Both the position numbers and the translations under genes were made by a program. From Duganella sp. BuS-21 (lineage in GTDB: Bacteria; Pseudomonadota; Gammaproteobacteria; Burkholderiales; Burkholderiaceae_D): 64,000 nt of DNA. Below the pieces are notes generated by a model that made no database searches, had not been told where the DNA came from, and saw only the letters and a program-made list of their open reading frames with translations. The stretch's first letter is position 1. Every line of letters starts with the position of its first letter. The DNA lies in NCBI GenBank assembly GCA_041874725.1, contig CP097466.1, positions 1,426,001 to 1,490,000 on the forward strand, given 5' to 3'. Shown here piece by piece: positions 26,019-35,216 of this stretch.

Positions 26019-27074
26019 ATGACTGTCTACGACGATTTCGCCACCCGCATCCGCGCCGCCAGCGCAAACAGCACGCCGTTGCGCCTACGCGGCGGCGGCA
26101 CCAAGGATTGGTATGGCCAGGCGTTCGATGGCGAGCTGCTGGACACGCGCGTCAACAGCGGCGTCATTGCTTATGAGCCGACGGAGCTGGTGATTACCGC
26201 GCGCTGCGGCACGCCGCTGATGGAGATCGAGGCGCTGCTGGCGCAGCACGGACAGATGCTGGCGTTCGAGCCGCCGCGCTTCGGCGCCGGCTCGACCATC
26301 GGCGGCGTGGTCGCCAGCGCGCTGTCCGGCCCTCGCCGCGCCAGCGCCGGTGCGGTGCGCGACTTCGTGCTCGGCGCCATGTTGATGGATGGCCGTGGCG
26401 AGCAGCTACGCTTCGGTGGGCAGGTGATGAAGAACGTGGCCGGCTACGATGTCTCGCGTTTGCTGGCGGGCTCGCTGGGAACGCTGGGATTGATTCTTGA
26501 GGTGTCGCTCAAGGTGCTGCCGGTGCCGCTGCGCACGGCCAGCCTGCGGTTCGAGTTGAGCGAGATCGATGCGCTCACGCGCCTGAACGAGTGGGCCGGG
26601 CAGCCGTTGCCGATTTCGGCCAGTTGCTGGCATGGCGGCGTGCTGACGTTGCGCTTGTCCGGCGCCGGTGCGGCGGTGGCGGCGGCGCAGCAGCGCTTGG
26701 GCGGGCAGGTATTGGAAGAGGGCGAGGCCGATGCCTTCTGGACTTCCTTGCGCGATCAGGCGCATGACTACTTCATTGGCGGTAGCTTGTGGCGCATGTC
26801 GTTGCCGTCGCATGCCAGCGCGATTATTTTGCGCGGCGAGCAGCTGATCGAGTGGGGCGGGGCGCAGCGCTGGCTCAAGGTCGATTCCACCGCGCAGGCG
26901 GACAGTATCCGGCGCACGGTGGCGGCGGCTGGCGGTCACGCTACGCTGTATCGCGGCGGCGACAAGAGCGTGGGCGTATTTCATCCGCTGGCGCCGGCGG
27001 TGGCGAAGATTCATGAGCGTCTCAAGCAGTCTTTCGATCCCGCCGGGATCTTCAACCCTGGGCGGATGTACTGA
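26019..27074 (+). CDS. glcE: Glycolate oxidase, FAD-binding subunit GlcE
   Basis: 351 residues from the ATG at 26019, two bases after the glcD stop; the frame is open further upstream inside glcD but that has no family similarity. The FAD-binding PCMH fold is smaller than GlcD: LRLRGGGTKDWYG, ARCGTPLMEIEALLAQHGQM, FGAGSTIGGVVASALSGPRR and GQVMKNVAGYDVSRLLAGSL. It ends SFDPAGIFNPGRMY, typical for GlcE. Required with GlcD and GlcF for glycolate dehydrogenase activity. Confidence 0.93.
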   Translation: MTVYDDFATRIRAASANSTPLRLRGGGTKDWYGQAFDGELLDTRVNSGVIAYEPTELVITARCGTPLMEIEALLAQHGQMLAFEPPRFGAGSTIGGVVASALSGPRRASAGAVRDFVLGAMLMDGRGEQLRFGGQVMKNVAGYDVSRLLAGSLGTLGLILEVSLKVLPVPLRTASLRFELSEIDALTRLNEWAGQPLPISASCWHGGVLTLRLSGAGAAVAAAQQRLGGQVLEEGEADAFWTSLRDQAHDYFIGGSLWRMSLPSHASAIILRGEQLIEWGGAQRWLKVDSTAQADSIRRTVAAAGGHATLYRGGDKSVGVFHPLAPAVAKIHERLKQSFDPAGIFNPGRMY

Positions 27075-27077
27075 ACC

Positions 27078-28337
27078 ATGCAAACCAATCTCGCTGACTT
27101 CATCAAGAACACGCGCGAAGGCGAAGAGGCCGAGGCGATCCTGCGCGCTTGCGTGCATTGCGGTTTTTGCACCGCCACCTGTCCCACCTATCAACTGCTG
27201 GGCGATGAGCTGGATGGGCCGCGTGGCCGCATCTATCTGATCAAGCAGGTGCTGGAAGGTGCGCCGGTGACGGCCAAGACGCAGACGCATCTGGATCGTT
27301 GCCTGACCTGTCGGAATTGCGAGACGACCTGTCCATCCGGTGTGAAGTATGGACGGTTGGTCGATATCGGCCGGCAGGTGGTGGAGCAGCGCGTGGAGCG
27401 GCCGCTGGGGGAGCGCATCAAGCGCAAGCTGCTGGTGGAAGGGCTGACGCGTCCAATGGTGTTCAAGACGGCGCTGCGGGCGGGCCAGTTTTTCCGTCCG
27501 CTGTTATCGCCGGCCCTGCAGGACAAGGTGCCGCAGCGGCGGCATGCCGGTATGTGGCCGGCGCGTGAACATGCGCGCAAGATGCTGGTGCTGGAGGGCT
27601 GCGCGCAGCCGGGCATGGCGCCCAACATCAACACCGCCACCGCGCGCGTGCTCGATGCGTTGGGCGTGCAACTGGTGGTCGCGCCGAAGGCTGGTTGCTG
27701 CGGCGCGTTGCGGCATCACATGAACCAGCAGGAGGCGGCGCTGGATGATATGCGCCGCAATATCGATGCGTGGTGGCCGTACGTTCAGCCGGCCTCCGGG
27801 ACCGCCGCTGCTGACGCGGTCGAGGCCATCGTCATGACCGCGTCGGGCTGCGGCGTCACGGTCAAGGAATACGGCCACCTGCTGGCGCACGACAGCGCCT
27901 ATGCGGAGAAGGCGCGGCGCATCGCGGAGCTGACGCGCGACCTGAGCGAGATCATGCCGCAGTTCGAGGCGCAGCTTGCGCAACTGGTGGGTGCTCGTGC
28001 CGGCGGGACGGCGGCTGGCCGCGTCGCCTACCATCCTCCCTGCACGCTGCAACACGGCCAGCAGATACGCGGCCAGGTCGAAGGCGTGCTGCGCGCGGTC
28101 GGCGTGGACGTGGTGCTATGCGCCGACAGCCACTTGTGTTGCGGCTCGGCCGGCAGCTACTCCCTGCTGCAACCGGAACTGTCGCTACAACTACGCGACC
28201 GCAAACTCGCCAACCTGGCAGACACCGGCGCGACGACGATCGTGTCGGCAAATGTCGGCTGCAGCGCACATCTGCAATCGGGCACGGAAACGCCGGTCAT
28301 GCACTGGATAGAACTGATCGACAAAGCCTTAAAGTAA
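27078..28337 (+). CDS. glcF: Glycolate oxidase, iron-sulfur subunit GlcF
   Basis: 419 residues. Two [4Fe-4S] motifs: C25-C28-C31-C35 (CVHCGFCTATCP) and C75-C78-C81-C85 (CLTCRNCETTCP). Two cysteine-rich CCG-type domains follow (PKAGCCGALRHH; DSHLCCGSAGSYSLLQPEL). It is the electron-transfer, membrane-associated subunit of glycolate oxidase. It starts 3 bases after glcE. Its 3' end overlaps the convergent GGDEF-EAL gene by 9 bases. Confidence 0.94.
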   Translation: MQTNLADFIKNTREGEEAEAILRACVHCGFCTATCPTYQLLGDELDGPRGRIYLIKQVLEGAPVTAKTQTHLDRCLTCRNCETTCPSGVKYGRLVDIGRQVVEQRVERPLGERIKRKLLVEGLTRPMVFKTALRAGQFFRPLLSPALQDKVPQRRHAGMWPAREHARKMLVLEGCAQPGMAPNINTATARVLDALGVQLVVAPKAGCCGALRHHMNQQEAALDDMRRNIDAWWPYVQPASGTAAADAVEAIVMTASGCGVTVKEYGHLLAHDSAYAEKARRIAELTRDLSEIMPQFEAQLAQLVGARAGGTAAGRVAYHPPCTLQHGQQIRGQVEGVLRAVGVDVVLCADSHLCCGSAGSYSLLQPELSLQLRDRKLANLADTGATTIVSANVGCSAHLQSGTETPVMHWIELIDKALK

Positions 28338-30869
28338 AGCCATCTGCGCGGTACCTGCAGCCGGCTCGCTGTGCAGGTTGATGATCAACGGCAGGCTGGC
28401 TGCGGCCTGCCACACCGAGGCCGTATCGAAGCTGGCGACCCACGACAACACATCGTCCGCCGGCATCGGCCGCGCGATGCCATAACCCTGCACCAGGTCG
28501 CACCCGAGGCGCATCAGCATGGCGCCATGCTCGATGGTCTCCACCCCTTCCGCAATCACACCCAGGCCGAACGAGCGCGCTAACCCGATCACCGCGCTCA
28601 CCAAGTGAAGATCATCCCGGTCCACCAGCATATTGCGCACAAAGCTCTGGTCGATCTTGAGAATATCCGCAGGCAGCCGCTTCAGATAGGACATGGACGA
28701 ATAGCCGGTGCCGAAATCATCGAGCGCAAAGCTGATGCCGAGCGCCTGGCAATCCAGCATGATGCCGCGCACATGCGCGATATCGCTCAACGCCGACGAC
28801 TCCAGTATCTCCAGCTCCAGCATGTGCGGCGCAACGTCGGGGAACTCGGCCAGGATCGCCTTCAGCCGCTCGACGAAATCATGGCGCTGGAAATGCCGTG
28901 CCGCGATGTTCACGCTGATGACCCAATCGGCATCGAACGCACGCCAGGTCTGCAGTTGGCGCAAGGCCTCGCGCAGCACCCACTCGCCGATATCGATGAT
29001 CACATCGCTATGCTCCACGATGGGCAGGAAATCGCCCGGTCCGATGATGCCGCGCAGCGGATGCTCCCAGCGCACCAGCGCCTCCATGCCGACGATGCGG
29101 CCCTTGCGCATGTCGAGCTTGGGCTGGTAGTACAGCACCAGCTCATTGGCGCGCACCGCCGCCCGCACTTCGGTGCGGCGGTTGTGGTGCGTGCGCACCT
29201 GCTCATCCAGGTCGGCGTCGAAGAAATGATAGCGGTGGCGGCCCATGATCTTGGCCTGGTACAGCGCCTGGTCCGCATGGCGCAGCAGGCTGTCGGCGCT
29301 GATGCCGGTGCCGGTGTAGACGGCGATGCCGGCGCTGGCCGACATGCTCACCGCATCGCCATCGCAAATATAGTCGCGCGACAGGGCTGCCATCAGCTTG
29401 CCCATGGCATGGTCGATGGCGGCGCGGTCGTCCAGTTCCGGCAGCAGCAGCACGAACTCATCGCCGCCCAGGCGCGCCACATAGTGGCGCTGTCCGGCGA
29501 AATCGTGCAGGCGGCTGGCGGCTTGCTTCAGGATCTCGTCGCCCACGGCCTGGCCCAGCGACTGGTTCACGTGCTGGAAATGATCGAGGTCGAACAGGCA
29601 CACGGCCAGCAAGTGATTGTGTTCACGCGCGCGCATCACCTCCTGCTCGAAGCGCTGCGCCAGCGCGCTGCGGTTCGGCAGGCCGGTGAGGATATCGTGA
29701 TGGCTTTGCCACGAGATCTGCTGCATCAACTGGCGCCGCTCGGTCACGTCGCGGAACACCAGCACCGAGCCTTGCACCGTGCCGCGCCGGGTGCGGATGG
29801 CGTTGGCCGTGTATTCCACGGTGCAGGTCTCGCCCAGGCGGTTGCGCAAGCTCTGGTTGCCGACCTTGACCACTTCACCGCCGGCATAGATGGCTTTCAT
29901 CGATTTAAGCAGCGAATGTTGGCCGAAATTATTCGCCAGGATGAACACCTGATGCAGCTCCATGCCGCGCGCGCGCGACTCCGACCAGCCGGTAAGCTGC
30001 TGCGCTACTTCGTTGATGTTTTCGATGCGACCGGTCAGGTCGGTGGTGATGACGGCGTCGCCGATCGAAGCCAGCGTGACCTCGATGCGGTCCTTCTCCA
30101 CCTGCAGCTGCTGTTGTGCCAACAGGGTGCGCGCCAGTTGGGCGCTCAGGTCGTTCTGGCTTTGCTGCAGCTTGTGTACCAGCGCCTGCACGCGCTGCGC
30201 CATGTTGTTGAAGGTCGAGGCCAGCATGCGCGCTTCCAGCGTTCCCCTGACCGGGAGGCGCGTATCGTGCTCGCCGTTCTGGAAGCGGTTGGTCGCATCG
30301 TTCAGGCGGTGCAGCATGCGCTTGTTGGCGAAGATGAGCATCGCCAGCAGCGTGTAGATGACGGCGATGTTCACCAGCGAGATCACCGCCTGCTGCTTCA
30401 CGCTGCGCCAGACCTGCGTCAGCGGCAGCACCGGTTCAAAGCTGAGCGATAGCGTGGCGTCGCCGACGACGATGTTCTGCTCGATCGGCGCAATGGGATT
30501 CAGGCGCGGGAACCAGTCGGGATAGGCCGGTTCCACGCGGTTGCTGCGCAGGGCTTCCAGGTGGCCGCCTGGATAATCGAGCCGCGTCGCCGTCAGGTCG
30601 GCGTTGAGCAGCAGGGCCGACGACAATGCGGCATCCAGGCTGCCGCGATCGGGCACGGCCAACGCCGGCTGCACGGTCTTGACCAGGTAGGCGGTTAGCT
30701 CGCCGGCATCCTTTTTATAGCGGATCTGGGCGTAGCTGGTTTCCGACTTCAGCATCAGGTGATAGCGGACGCCGACCACCAGCGCGATGATCACGAAGAT
30801 CGGCAGGAACAGCCGCGAGTAGGTTCCCATGCGCAGCCAGGGCGAGAGTAGTTTTCCCAGCAAAGGCAT
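28329..30869 (-). CDS. Membrane sensor with HAMP, PAS, GGDEF and EAL domains
   Basis: 846 residues from the ATG at 30869; the GTG at 30872, directly after the glutathione peroxidase stop, is the alternative start. Two membrane helices (about 18-38 and 160-183) bracket a periplasmic sensor region. Then HAMP, PAS (ITTDLTGRIENINEVAQQLTG), GGDEF (RLGGDEF near 467) and EAL (GMEALVRWEHP, then DDFGTGYSS, KIDQSFV and AEGVET). Both catalytic motifs look intact, so it could make or break cyclic di-GMP. The inhibitory RxxD site before GGDEF is replaced by GQRH, so product inhibition is probably absent. Neighbouring pilU and pilT make a motility or attachment role plausible. Confidence 0.9.
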   Translation of the reverse strand: MPLLGKLLSPWLRMGTYSRLFLPIFVIIALVVGVRYHLMLKSETSYAQIRYKKDAGELTAYLVKTVQPALAVPDRGSLDAALSSALLLNADLTATRLDYPGGHLEALRSNRVEPAYPDWFPRLNPIAPIEQNIVVGDATLSLSFEPVLPLTQVWRSVKQQAVISLVNIAVIYTLLAMLIFANKRMLHRLNDATNRFQNGEHDTRLPVRGTLEARMLASTFNNMAQRVQALVHKLQQSQNDLSAQLARTLLAQQQLQVEKDRIEVTLASIGDAVITTDLTGRIENINEVAQQLTGWSESRARGMELHQVFILANNFGQHSLLKSMKAIYAGGEVVKVGNQSLRNRLGETCTVEYTANAIRTRRGTVQGSVLVFRDVTERRQLMQQISWQSHHDILTGLPNRSALAQRFEQEVMRAREHNHLLAVCLFDLDHFQHVNQSLGQAVGDEILKQAASRLHDFAGQRHYVARLGGDEFVLLLPELDDRAAIDHAMGKLMAALSRDYICDGDAVSMSASAGIAVYTGTGISADSLLRHADQALYQAKIMGRHRYHFFDADLDEQVRTHHNRRTEVRAAVRANELVLYYQPKLDMRKGRIVGMEALVRWEHPLRGIIGPGDFLPIVEHSDVIIDIGEWVLREALRQLQTWRAFDADWVISVNIAARHFQRHDFVERLKAILAEFPDVAPHMLELEILESSALSDIAHVRGIMLDCQALGISFALDDFGTGYSSMSYLKRLPADILKIDQSFVRNMLVDRDDLHLVSAVIGLARSFGLGVIAEGVETIEHGAMLMRLGCDLVQGYGIARPMPADDVLSWVASFDTASVWQAAASLPLIINLHSEPAAGTAQMALL

Positions 30870-30872
30870 CAC

Positions 30873-31358
30873 TTATTCGGCCAGCAGCTTTTCAATGTCC
30901 GCAATCAGCTCTTCCGGCTTGGTGGCCGGAGCGTAGCGGTTGAAGACGGTGCCGTCCTTGCGGATCAGGAATTTGGTGAAGTTCCATTTAATGCTCTCGG
31001 TGCCCAGGATGCCGGGGGCATCCTTCTTCAGTTTCTGGAACAGCGGGTGGGCGTGGTCGCCGTTGACGTCGATCTTGGCGAACAGCGGGAAAGTCACGCC
31101 GTAGTTCTTTTCGCAGAAGGCGCCGATCTCCTCGGCCTGGCCCGGTTCCTGCGCGCCGAACTGGTTGCAGGGGAAGCCCAGCACCTCCACGCCCTTGTCC
31201 TTGAACTGCTGGTAGACCGCCTCCAGCCCCTGGTACTGTGGCGTGAAGCCGCACTTGCTGGCGGTGTTGACGATCAGCAGAACCTTGCCCTTGTACCGGG
31301 CCAGGTTGACGGGCTGGCCGGACAGGCTGTCGGCGGAGAGGTCGAAAATAGTGCTCAT
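30873..31358 (-). CDS. Glutathione peroxidase family protein
   Basis: 161 residues, thioredoxin-like fold. Peroxidatic cysteine C36 in VNTASKCGFTPQYQGLE (cysteine, not selenocysteine), followed by GFPCNQFGAQEPG and the IKWNFTKFLI tryptophan motif. These enzymes reduce hydroperoxides, in bacteria often with thioredoxin. No signal peptide, so cytoplasmic. Its start codon overlaps the pilU stop by one base (31358) and its stop abuts the GGDEF-EAL start, so pilU, this gene and the cyclic di-GMP gene form one transcription unit. Confidence 0.93.
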   Translation of the reverse strand: MSTIFDLSADSLSGQPVNLARYKGKVLLIVNTASKCGFTPQYQGLEAVYQQFKDKGVEVLGFPCNQFGAQEPGQAEEIGAFCEKNYGVTFPLFAKIDVNGDHAHPLFQKLKKDAPGILGTESIKWNFTKFLIRKDGTVFNRYAPATKPEELIADIEKLLAE

Positions 31359-32494
31359 TAGATGATTCCCAAATGTTCGGTGCCGGCCGACAGGTCGCGG
31401 TTCTTGGCGGCCTTGCCTTCCAGCTTGATGGCGAGGCGCAGGTCGTTGACGGAGTCGGCGTTGCGCAGGGCGTCTTCGTAGGTGATCAAGTCAGCTTCAT
31501 GCAGTTCGAACAGTGACTGGTCGAAGGTCTGCATGCCGAGCTCGCGCGATTTCTTCATCAGCTCCTTGATCTCGTGTACCTGGCCCTTGAAGATCAGGTC
31601 GGAAATCAGCGGCGAATTGAGCATGATCTCGATGGCCACCGCGCGGCCCTTGGCTTCCTTCTTCGGAATCAGCCGCTGCGAAATCATGCCTTTCAGGTTG
31701 AGCGACAAATCCATCAGCAGTTGCTGGCGGCGCTCTTCCGGGAAGAAGTTGATGATGCGGTCGAGCGCCTGGTTGGCGCTGTTGGCGTGCAGGGTGGCCA
31801 GGCACAGGTGGCCGGTTTCGGCGAAGGCGATCGCGTGGTCCATGGTTTCGCGGTCGCGGATCTCGCCGATCTGGATCACGTCGGGCGCCTGGCGCAGGGT
31901 GTTCTTCAGCGCCACCGCCCAGTCGTCGGTATCGACGCCGACCTCGCGCTGGGTGACGATGCAGTTCTTGTGCGGGTGGACGTATTCGACCGGATCTTCG
32001 ATGGTGATGATATGGCCGTAGCTGTTCTCGTTGCGGTAGCCGAGCATGGCCGCCAAGGTGGTCGACTTGCCGGAACCGGTGGCGCCGACCATGATCACCA
32101 GGCCGCGCTTGGACATCACCACATCCTTGAGCACTGCGGGCAGGCCGAGGTCTTCCAGCTTGGGGATCTCGGAGGTGATGGTCCGCAGCACCATGCCGAC
32201 CGAGCTCATCTGCACAAACGCCGAGACGCGGAAGCGGCCGATATCGCCGGGGCTGATGGCGAAGTTGGCCTCCTTGGTCAGCTCGAAGTTGGCGGCCTGC
32301 TTGTCGTTCATGATGGAACGGGCCAGGTCGAGCGTATGGGCGGCGGTCAGCACCTGCGAGGACACCGGCGTCATCTTGCCGTCGATCTTGACGGCAGGCG
32401 GGAAGCCGGCGGTGATGAACAAGTCCGAGCCCTTCTTGGCCAACATCAGGCGCAGCAGGTCGAACATGAATTTAGAGGCCTGATCGCGTTCCAT
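31358..32494 (-). CDS. pilU: Type IV pilus twitching ATPase PilU
   Basis: 378 residues, secretion ATPase superfamily. Walker A GATGSGKST at 137-145, Asp box TIEDPVEYVH, Walker B-type QIGEIRDRETMDHAIAFAETGH and the HANSANQALDRIINFFPEERR segment place it with PilU rather than PilT. It cooperates with PilT in pilus retraction. The preceding pilT gene ends 73 bases upstream on the same strand, and that gap is filled by a long palindrome. Confidence 0.94.
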   Translation of the reverse strand: MERDQASKFMFDLLRLMLAKKGSDLFITAGFPPAVKIDGKMTPVSSQVLTAAHTLDLARSIMNDKQAANFELTKEANFAISPGDIGRFRVSAFVQMSSVGMVLRTITSEIPKLEDLGLPAVLKDVVMSKRGLVIMVGATGSGKSTTLAAMLGYRNENSYGHIITIEDPVEYVHPHKNCIVTQREVGVDTDDWAVALKNTLRQAPDVIQIGEIRDRETMDHAIAFAETGHLCLATLHANSANQALDRIINFFPEERRQQLLMDLSLNLKGMISQRLIPKKEAKGRAVAIEIMLNSPLISDLIFKGQVHEIKELMKKSRELGMQTFDQSLFELHEADLITYEDALRNADSVNDLRLAIKLEGKAAKNRDLSAGTEHLGII

Positions 32495-32510
32495 AATGCA
32501 TCCTTGAATT

Positions 32511-32563
32511 CAGGGTCAGCTCTGTCAAATGGACAAAATGTCCATTTGACAGAGCTGACCCTG
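32511..32563. repeat. Long perfect palindrome between pilT and pilU (variant core)
   Basis: Arms of 25 bases (32511-32535 and 32539-32563) around a 3-base loop, perfect complements. Outer ends read CAGGGTCAGCTCTGTC and its complement. The (G)GGTCAG...CTGACC(C) ends are shared with the palindromes at 42974-43047 and 58540-58609, while the inner core is different. It lies between two co-oriented genes of one locus and could act as an RNA processing or attenuation site as well as a repeat element. Confidence 0.85.
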
Positions 32564-32566
32564 GTT

Positions 32567-33610
32567 TTAGCCCGGAAAGTTTTCGGGGGTTTTGGCGGCG
32601 CTGCGGGCAGCGGCGCTGCTGATGATGTTGCGGCGGACCAGATCCGTCAGGTTCTGGTCCAGCGTTTGCATGCCGACCCCGCTGCCGGTCTGGATCGCCG
32701 AGTACATCTGGGCGATCTTGGCTTCGCGGATCAGGTTGCGGATCGCCGGCGTGGCGACCATGATTTCATGCGCGGCCACGCGGCCGGTGCCGTCCTTGGT
32801 CTTCAGCAGCGTCTGCGAGATCACCGCCTGCAGCGATTCCGACAGCATGGCCCGCACCATTTCCTTTTCATCGGCCGGGAACACGTCGACGATACGGTCG
32901 ATGGTCTTGGCCGCCGACGAGGTGTGCAGCGTGCCGAACACCAGGTGGCCGGTCTCCGCCGCCGACAGCGCCAGGCGGATGGTTTCCAGGTCGCGCAGCT
33001 CGCCCACCAGGATGCAGTCCGGGTCTTCACGCAACGCCGAGCGCAGCGCGTTGTTGAACGACAGCGTGTGCGGTCCCACTTCGCGCTGGTTGATCAGGCA
33101 TTTCTTGGATTCGTGCACGAATTCGATCGGGTCTTCGATGGTCAGGATGTGGCCGTATTCATTTTCGTTGAGGTGGTTGACCATGGCCGCCAGCGTGGTC
33201 GATTTGCCGGAGCCGGTCGGGCCGGTCACCAGCACCAGCCCGCGCGGCTTGAGCGCGAAGTCGGCGAAGATCTTGGGCGCGTTGAGGTCTTCCAGCGACA
33301 GGATCTTGGACGGAATCGTGCGCAGCACCGCCGAGGCGCCGCGCTCCTGGTTGTAGGCGTTGACGCGGAAGCGCGCCAGGCCGGGGATGGCAAACGAGAA
33401 GTCGACCTCCAGCATCTCTTCGTAGGCCTTGCGCTGGCCGTCGTTCATGATGTCATAGATCATGCCGTGGACGTCCTTGTGCTCCAGCGGCGGCAGGTTG
33501 ATGCGCCGCACGTCGCCGTGTACCCGTATCATCGGCGGCAAGCCGGCCGAGAGGTGCAGGTCCGAGGCCTTGTTCTTGACAGAGAATGCGAGTAGTTCGG
33601 AGATGTCCAT
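32567..33610 (-). CDS. pilT: Type IV pilus retraction ATPase PilT
   Basis: 347 residues. N-terminal PAS-like domain with SDLHLSAGLPPMIRVHGDVR, Walker A GPTGSGKST (130-138), Asp box TIEDPIEFVH, Walker B region CILVGELRDLETIRLALSAAETGH and the C-terminal AIRNLIREAK helix, which is diagnostic of PilT. It powers pilus disassembly for twitching and DNA uptake. The gene is divergent from yggS with about 65-70 bases between, the usual proteobacterial pairing. Confidence 0.96.
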   Translation of the reverse strand: MDISELLAFSVKNKASDLHLSAGLPPMIRVHGDVRRINLPPLEHKDVHGMIYDIMNDGQRKAYEEMLEVDFSFAIPGLARFRVNAYNQERGASAVLRTIPSKILSLEDLNAPKIFADFALKPRGLVLVTGPTGSGKSTTLAAMVNHLNENEYGHILTIEDPIEFVHESKKCLINQREVGPHTLSFNNALRSALREDPDCILVGELRDLETIRLALSAAETGHLVFGTLHTSSAAKTIDRIVDVFPADEKEMVRAMLSESLQAVISQTLLKTKDGTGRVAAHEIMVATPAIRNLIREAKIAQMYSAIQTGSGVGMQTLDQNLTDLVRRNIISSAAARSAAKTPENFPG

Positions 33611-33680
33611 TTATAATCCCTGCTGAATGTTGCCTTAGTGTCCGCTATGGCCGGTTTTAACGCCCTCTTACTCGATGATT

Positions 33681-34385
33681 ATGTCCCTGATCCGCCAAAA
33701 CTTGCAAGCAATCACCGCGACAATTGTTGCCTCGGCCCAAGAATCTGGGCGGCCAGCGGACGCGGTGCGGCTGTTGGCCGTGTCCAAGACCTTTGGCCCG
33801 GAGGCGGTGCTGGAGGCGGTGCAGGCCGGCCAGCGCGCCTTCGGCGAGAACTATCTGCAGGAGGGGCTGGACAAGATCCTGGCGGTACAAGCGGCCGGCG
33901 CATCGGCGCTGGAATGGCATTTCATCGGCCCGATCCAGAGCAACAAGACGCGTCCGATCGCGGAAAACTTCGCCTGGGTGCACACGGTTGAACGCGAGAA
34001 GATTGCGCAGCGGCTGTCCGAACAGCGGCCGGCCGGCTTGCCGCCGCTGCAGATCTGCCTGCAGGTGAATATCAGCGGCGAGGCCAGCAAGAGCGGCGTC
34101 GCCCCGGAGGAACTGGCGGCGCTGGCCCACAAGGTCGCGGCGCTGCCCAATCTGACCTTGCGCGGCCTGATGGCGATCCCCGAACCGGCCGTGGAATTCG
34201 AGCAGCAGCGCGCGGCCTTCGCCCGCCTGCGCGTATTGTATGAACAATTGCGGGCCGGTGGGCTGGCGCTCGATACGCTGTCGATGGGCATGTCGGCCGA
34301 CATGCGGGCGGCGATCTTCGAAGGCGCAACCATCGTCCGCGTCGGCAGCGCGATTTTTGGCGCACGAAACTACACCAAGGCTTAA
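33681..34385 (+). CDS. yggS: Pyridoxal phosphate homeostasis protein, YggS family
   Basis: 234 residues, a single PLP-binding TIM barrel like the N-terminal domain of alanine racemase. Motifs: RLLAVSKTFGPEAVLEAVQAG (PLP lysine in VSK), FGENYLQEG, WHFIGPIQSNK, HTVEREKIAQRL and DTLSMGMSADMRAAI. It buffers PLP and affects amino-acid metabolism. An ATG at 33675 two codons upstream is an alternative start. It is followed 3 bases later by proC, a conserved neighbour. Confidence 0.94.
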   Translation: MSLIRQNLQAITATIVASAQESGRPADAVRLLAVSKTFGPEAVLEAVQAGQRAFGENYLQEGLDKILAVQAAGASALEWHFIGPIQSNKTRPIAENFAWVHTVEREKIAQRLSEQRPAGLPPLQICLQVNISGEASKSGVAPEELAALAHKVAALPNLTLRGLMAIPEPAVEFEQQRAAFARLRVLYEQLRAGGLALDTLSMGMSADMRAAIFEGATIVRVGSAIFGARNYTKA

Positions 34386-34388
34386 ACC

Positions 34389-35210
34389 ATGAACATTGCA
34401 TTTATCGGCGGCGGCAATATGGCTGCAGCCCTGATCGCCGGATTGGCCAACAAGCTGACCGCCGGCGCCAACATCCACGTCATCGATCCCAACGCGGAGC
34501 CACTGGCGCGCCTGCACCAGCTATACGGCGTGACCACGGCGCCGACCAGCGATGCGGCGCTGTCAGCGGCCGATGTGATCGTGCTGGCGGTGAAACCACA
34601 GAATATGCGCGAGGTGGCGGCGCAGCTGCTACCGTTCATCGACCCGGCGCGGCAGCCACTGGTGGTGTCGATCGCCGCCGGTATCCGTAGCGTCGACCTG
34701 TCGCGCTGGCTGGGCGGCTACGGCGCCATCGTGCGCTGCATGCCGAACACGCCGGCGCTGATCGGCATGGGCATCACCGGCATGGTGGCCATGCCCGGCG
34801 TGGGCCCGCAGCACATCAAGGCGGCCGACGATATCCTGCGCGCAGTCGGCCCGACGGTGTGGCTGGATGAGGAAAGCAAGATCGATGCGGTGACGGCGGT
34901 GTCCGGCAGCGGGCCGGCCTATGTGTTCTACTTCATCGAGGCGATGCAGCAGGCTGCGGTGGAAATGGGCCTGAGCGCGGAGCAGGGCACGCAGCTGGCG
35001 TTGGCCACCTTCGCCGGCGCGGCGCAGTTGGCCAACCGTTCGTCGGAGCCGGTGTCGCTGCTGCGCGAGCGCGTCACCTCGAAGGGCGGCACCACCTACG
35101 CCGCGCTGACCAGCATGGAAAGCAGCGGCGTCAAGGCCTCCATCGTGACCGCCTTGAAAGCCGCCGCCGCGCGCGGCAAGGAACTGGGCGACGAGCTGGG
35201 CGCCGCCTAG
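34389..35210 (+). CDS. proC: Pyrroline-5-carboxylate reductase
   Basis: 273 residues; last step of proline synthesis, NAD(P)H-dependent. Rossmann motif FIGGGNMAAALIAGL at the N-terminus, VLAVKPQNM, the RCMPNTPALIGMGITG loop, and the C-terminal dimer helices with SGSGPAYVFYFIEAM and LRERVTSKGGTTYAAL. Complete and normal length. It lies directly after yggS. Hairpin repeats follow in the gap before the convergent cytochrome gene. Confidence 0.96.
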   Translation: MNIAFIGGGNMAAALIAGLANKLTAGANIHVIDPNAEPLARLHQLYGVTTAPTSDAALSAADVIVLAVKPQNMREVAAQLLPFIDPARQPLVVSIAAGIRSVDLSRWLGGYGAIVRCMPNTPALIGMGITGMVAMPGVGPQHIKAADDILRAVGPTVWLDEESKIDAVTAVSGSGPAYVFYFIEAMQQAAVEMGLSAEQGTQLALATFAGAAQLANRSSEPVSLLRERVTSKGGTTYAALTSMESSGVKASIVTALKAAAARGKELGDELGAA

Positions 35211-35216
35211 CAGCCT

